Of a stretch of 17,758 nucleotides of DNA, positions 14,644 through 17,758 are shown in pieces (within the stretch, counting starts at the first letter, position 1; every line of letters starts with the position of its first letter). Origin of the DNA: an uncultured Methanobrevibacter sp. (GTDB taxonomy: Archaea > Methanobacteriota > Methanobacteria > Methanobacteriales > Methanobacteriaceae); NCBI GenBank assembly GCA_900317865.1, contig ONIK01000034.1:1-17758 (forward strand). Reading direction: 5' to 3'. The position numbers and the translations under genes are program-made. The notes beneath the pieces are model-generated. The model searched no databases and had not been told where the DNA came from. It saw nothing but the letters and a program-made list of their open reading frames with translations.

Positions 14644-15651
14644 ATGAGTACTATTTTAATTACTGGTGGAGCAGGCTTTATCGGAAGCAATTTCGTTAAA
14701 TACATGTTAGGTAAGTATTCCGACTATGATATTATTAATTTGGATGCTCTAACTTACTGCGGAAACCTGGAAAATTTAAAAGATATTGAAGATATGGATA
14801 ATTATACTTTTGTTAAAGGTGATATAAGAGATAAAGAATTGGTAAATGATTTGGTAGCTAAATCTGATTATGTTATTAACTTTGCTGCTGAAAGCCATGT
14901 CGACAGAAGTATAACTGACCCTGAAATATTCATTAAATCCAATGTATTAGGAACACAGGTATTATTGAATGCAGCAAAAGAATTTGGAGTTGAAAAATAC
15001 ATTCAAATCTCTACCGATGAAGTTTATGGAACACTGGGAGAAACAGGATATTTCTCTGAAACTACTCCATTACAACCAAACAGTCCATATTCAGCATCCA
15101 AAGCTGGTGGAGATTTAATAACAAGAGCATATTTTGAAACATTTGATTTACCGATTAATATTACTCGATGTTCCAATAATTACGGTCCTTATCAATTTCC
15201 AGAAAAACTAATACCTTTAATGATATCCAATGCGTTAGAAGATAAAAAGTTACCAATATATGGGGATGGAAAAAATATACGTGACTGGTTACATGTATAC
15301 GACCACTGCCAAGCAATAGATTTGGTATTGCATGAAGGAAAACTTGGTGAAGTTTATAATATTGGTGGACACAACGAAAGGCAAAACATCCAAATCGTAA
15401 AACTAATACTCGAGGCACTAGGAAAAGATGAATCACTTATAGAATTTGTAGCTGACAGATTAGGTCACGATAGACGTTATGCAATTGATGCAGATAAAAT
15501 CCGCAATGAACTTGGATGGGAACCAAAATACACCTTCGAAACTGGTATAAAAGAAACAATTCAATGGTATTTGGATAATCAGGACTGGATGGACCAGGTG
15601 AAAAGTGGAGAATACCAACAATATTACGAAAAAATGTATGAAAATAAATAA
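14644..15651 (+). CDS. rmlB: dTDP-glucose 4,6-dehydratase
   Basis: This NAD-dependent extended short-chain dehydrogenase converts dTDP-glucose to dTDP-4-keto-6-deoxyglucose, the second step of the pathway. Seen in order: TGGAGFIG at 7-14, ALTYCGNLENL near 35-45, AAESHVDRSI at 81-90, the catalytic T124-D125-E126 in ISTDEVYG, and Y149-x-x-x-K153 in YSASK. RDWLHVYDH and DRLGHDRRYAID are further family marks. The 335 residues are normal. The ATG at 14644 places TGGAGFIG as in homologues. An ATG at 14629 overlapping the rmlC stop would add five residues and lacks support. Codon choice changes along the gene: the second half uses many more codons ending in A or C than rmlA and rmlC. Confidence 0.95.
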   Translation: MSTILITGGAGFIGSNFVKYMLGKYSDYDIINLDALTYCGNLENLKDIEDMDNYTFVKGDIRDKELVNDLVAKSDYVINFAAESHVDRSITDPEIFIKSNVLGTQVLLNAAKEFGVEKYIQISTDEVYGTLGETGYFSETTPLQPNSPYSASKAGGDLITRAYFETFDLPINITRCSNNYGPYQFPEKLIPLMISNALEDKKLPIYGDGKNIRDWLHVYDHCQAIDLVLHEGKLGEVYNIGGHNERQNIQIVKLILEALGKDESLIEFVADRLGHDRRYAIDADKIRNELGWEPKYTFETGIKETIQWYLDNQDWMDQVKSGEYQQYYEKMYENK

Positions 15652-15662
15652 AGGGCGAAATC

Positions 15663-16793
15663 ATGGATGTTAAGATTTCAGTAGTCTTACCTGTTTATAA
15701 TGTTGCCGACTATCTTAGAAAATGTTTAGATAGTTTAGTTAATCAGACTTTTAAGGATTTTGAAGTTATTTGTGTAAATGACGGGTCTACTGATTTATCT
15801 TTAGGTATCCTTGAAGGTTATGCATTAACTGATTCAAGATTTAAAATTATATCTCAGGAAAATCAGGGATTGAGCGGAGCTCGCAATACTGGAATCGAAC
15901 ATATCCAAGGCGAATATGTTTTATTCGTTGATTCAGATGATTGGTTAGAGGAAAATGCTTTGGAATTATTATATGAACATGTAAAAGGTTTTAATTCCGA
16001 AATAACGATGTTTAAATTTAAATTTTTCGATGATGATACTTCAGAGATTAGTGAAGATCAATTTACAAATTTGGAAGTGATTGATCCTGCATTGTATACG
16101 GGTAATTTTTCCTATCATGATGTTTTAGATATTATTTTTAAAATATCTCATGCTCCTTTTAACAAATTATATAAAACTTCTTTTTTAAAGGATTTGGATG
16201 CTAAATTTTTATATGGTTCCTATTATGAGGATGTTGAATTTTTTTACAAGGTCTTTTTTAAAGCTAAAAAAGTTTCAGTTCTTCCACAATATCTTTATTA
16301 TTACCGTATTCGCGATTATTCCATATCAACTAGTGGTGATGAAGGTTCTTTTGATATATTTAATGTGCTTGAATCCACTAAACAAAATGTAATTGATGCT
16401 AAAATTTATGATGATGTAAAACAAGGTTGGTTAATGTTTATTATTGTAAATTTAAAGTTTGTTTACTTCAGATTAAATGATAATTATAAAAATAAGTTTA
16501 TTGACAAAATGAAAGAGAAATTCGATGATTATGAATTAAATGATGTTGTTTTTAGTGAAGAATGGCATTATTCAGACAGGGCTTTTTACGAATCTATTCA
16601 GGTATCGGATAATTATAAGGAATTTAATTTGAATTGTGAAAAAGTTTCTTATGAAATTTTGGCTAAACATTATGAAACTTTATCTAATGTATATAAAAAT
16701 CAGATTGATGAGTTAACTGCAGAAAATAATCGTTTAAAAGAAGAGTTAAATTCTTCTATTAAATCCAAGTTTAAAAGAATTGTGAAATCATGA
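15663..16793 (+). CDS. GT2 family glycosyltransferase with C-terminal coiled coil
   Basis: A GT-A fold inverting transferase domain covers residues 4-110: VVLPVYNVADYL, CVNDGSTD around 37-44 and the metal-binding DSDD at 90-93. YYEDVEFFYK further on supplies the acidic residue often acting as base in this group, and YYYRIRDYSIS is the typical region after it. Residues 340-365 form a short coiled coil, and the chain ends in a basic KSKFKRIVKS tail that may touch the membrane. No membrane helix is seen. The ATG follows AGGGCG, 11 bases after the rmlB stop, so it belongs to the rhamnose operon and may use dTDP-rhamnose, although donor specificity cannot be read from sequence. The next glycosyltransferase overlaps it by four bases. 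Confidence 0.9.
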   Translation: MDVKISVVLPVYNVADYLRKCLDSLVNQTFKDFEVICVNDGSTDLSLGILEGYALTDSRFKIISQENQGLSGARNTGIEHIQGEYVLFVDSDDWLEENALELLYEHVKGFNSEITMFKFKFFDDDTSEISEDQFTNLEVIDPALYTGNFSYHDVLDIIFKISHAPFNKLYKTSFLKDLDAKFLYGSYYEDVEFFYKVFFKAKKVSVLPQYLYYYRIRDYSISTSGDEGSFDIFNVLESTKQNVIDAKIYDDVKQGWLMFIIVNLKFVYFRLNDNYKNKFIDKMKEKFDDYELNDVVFSEEWHYSDRAFYESIQVSDNYKEFNLNCEKVSYEILAKHYETLSNVYKNQIDELTAENNRLKEELNSSIKSKFKRIVKS

Positions 16794-17758
16794 ATAAGTT
16801 AAGTGTTATAATACCGGTTTATAATGGAGAAGAATATCTCAGGAAATGTCTGGATTCTGTTGTGAATCAAAGTATTGGTATTGACAATATTGAAGTAATT
16901 ATTGTAAATGATAATTCTACTGACAATAGTTTAAATATAATTAATGAATACTGTGATAAATATCCTAGCTTTAAACTTATATCAAATAATTCTCAATTGG
17001 GAGCTGGTGAATCTAGAAATAAAGCTATTGGTGAAGTTAGATCTGATTATTTAACTTTTATTGACTGTGATGATTTTATTTCTTTAAATGCTTATGAAGA
17101 TTCATTATTAAAAATTGAGGAGTCCGGTGCCGATTTATTAGTTTTTAATTGGGAAACTTACACAGGTACAGATTATGTAGAGCCAATTAATATTCATCAG
17201 CAAAATACTTTAGAAAACAAATTAATTAATTCAATTGATGAAAATCCTAAATTAATATTTTCGACTCCTTCATGGAATAAAATATATCATAAAAGTTTAT
17301 TCAAATATTTAAAATTCTCCAATGCTTTGTATGATGATAATCTGGCTGTTGTTAGTTCACTTATTAATGCTTCTAAAATATTTTTATCAAAAGATGCCAC
17401 ATATTTCTATAGAAAGAATTTAACTTCAACAACTGAAAATATTACGCCGCAGCATGGTATTGATTTATCCGAATCAATTAAAGAATTATATGATTTAAAT
17501 AATAGAAATGTTGCTTTATTAAATGTAAAATTTATTAATGATGTTTTATTCTGGATATATTATTATGATTGGTCTATTCCTGATGAAATTGCTGTAATTT
17601 CTAAATTAAGAGAATCTGCATATAATATTTCAGCAAAAGATTTGGATTATTTCAAACAATTATTCCCGGATTACGAAGTATTTTATAGAAAGGATTGCTT
17701 AGATTTAAATAATTTTGATAGTGAAACATTTTTAGCTAAATATAAGTATTTTAATAGG
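16790..17758 (+). CDS. GT2 family glycosyltransferase, 3' end beyond the window
   Basis: The ATG at 16790 overlaps the preceding TGA (ATGA), indicating translational coupling. The frame stays open for 323 codons to the window edge. The N-terminus is a GT2 domain: VIIPVYNGEEYL at 6-17, IVNDNSTDNSL near 38-48, a GAGESRNKAIG donor-site segment at 71-81 and the metal-binding DCDD at 92-95. SWNKIYHKSLF near 160-170 matches the second half of this family. It is a sequential partner for the upstream glycosyltransferase in glycan assembly. Sugar and linkage are unknown, and further domains may lie outside the window. Confidence 0.88.
   Translation, partial: MNKLSVIIPVYNGEEYLRKCLDSVVNQSIGIDNIEVIIVNDNSTDNSLNIINEYCDKYPSFKLISNNSQLGAGESRNKAIGEVRSDYLTFIDCDDFISLNAYEDSLLKIEESGADLLVFNWETYTGTDYVEPINIHQQNTLENKLINSIDENPKLIFSTPSWNKIYHKSLFKYLKFSNALYDDNLAVVSSLINASKIFLSKDATYFYRKNLTSTTENITPQHGIDLSESIKELYDLNNRNVALLNVKFINDVLFWIYYYDWSIPDEIAVISKLRESAYNISAKDLDYFKQLFPDYEVFYRKDCLDLNNFDSETFLAKYKYFNR

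Noticed and set aside
1..17758. Mobile elements, integrases, CRISPR arrays, tRNA or rRNA genes
   Set aside because: No transposase or integrase motif, regular repeat-spacer pattern or recognisable structural RNA was seen on either strand, so the transfer suggested for the toxin pair has no visible vehicle.

Overview
The window looks like chromosomal DNA of an archaeon, most likely a Methanobacteriales methanogen of the Methanobrevibacter type. The DNA is strongly AT-rich. Promoters look like archaeal TATA boxes, genes end in oligo-T runs, and ribosome-binding sites read GGAGGT or GGTGAT. The leuC-leuD-leuB order, a Wzm/Wzt exporter, a dTDP-rhamnose pathway and many GT2 glycosyltransferases fit this group. 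The assignment is inference; there is no rRNA or tRNA here to settle it.

Layout. Bases 1-5116 are all on the minus strand, reading right to left: leuC, leuD and leuB (isopropylmalate branch of leucine or 2-oxoacid synthesis), a 775-residue two-domain glycosyltransferase coupled to leuB, and the first codons of a gene running off the left edge. From 5246 to 7644 (+) lie two tandem, cytoplasmic DUF2264 proteins. The second converges on, and overlaps by 11 bases, wecC (7634-8866, -), a UDP-ManNAc dehydrogenase. From 8943 to the right edge everything is on the plus strand: rmlD, a barnase-like secreted ribonuclease, its barstar-like inhibitor, the ABC polysaccharide exporter wzm-wzt, then rmlA-rmlC-rmlB and two GT2 glycosyltransferases, the last cut by the window end.

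How it fits together. RmlA, RmlB, RmlC and RmlD give the complete route from glucose-1-phosphate to dTDP-L-rhamnose. WecC supplies UDP-ManNAc-uronate. The three glycosyltransferases would build a surface glycan on a lipid carrier, and Wzm/Wzt would flip it across the membrane. The DUF2264 pair may trim or modify uronate-containing glycans inside the cell, which is speculative.

Most notable are three things. (1) An intact barnase/barstar toxin-inhibitor pair, with all catalytic residues of barnase and the key acidic residues of barstar, lies in an archaeal surface-polysaccharide operon. (2) A Wzt ATPase carries about 330 residues of surface-protein-like beta-sandwich sequence at its N-terminus, where ordinary Wzt proteins have any glycan-binding domain at the C-terminus. 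(3) Of the tandem DUF2264 genes, one copy keeps and the other has lost a conserved His/Asp/Tyr motif. I see no mobile element, CRISPR array or RNA gene, and no stretch over 300 bases lacks a gene.
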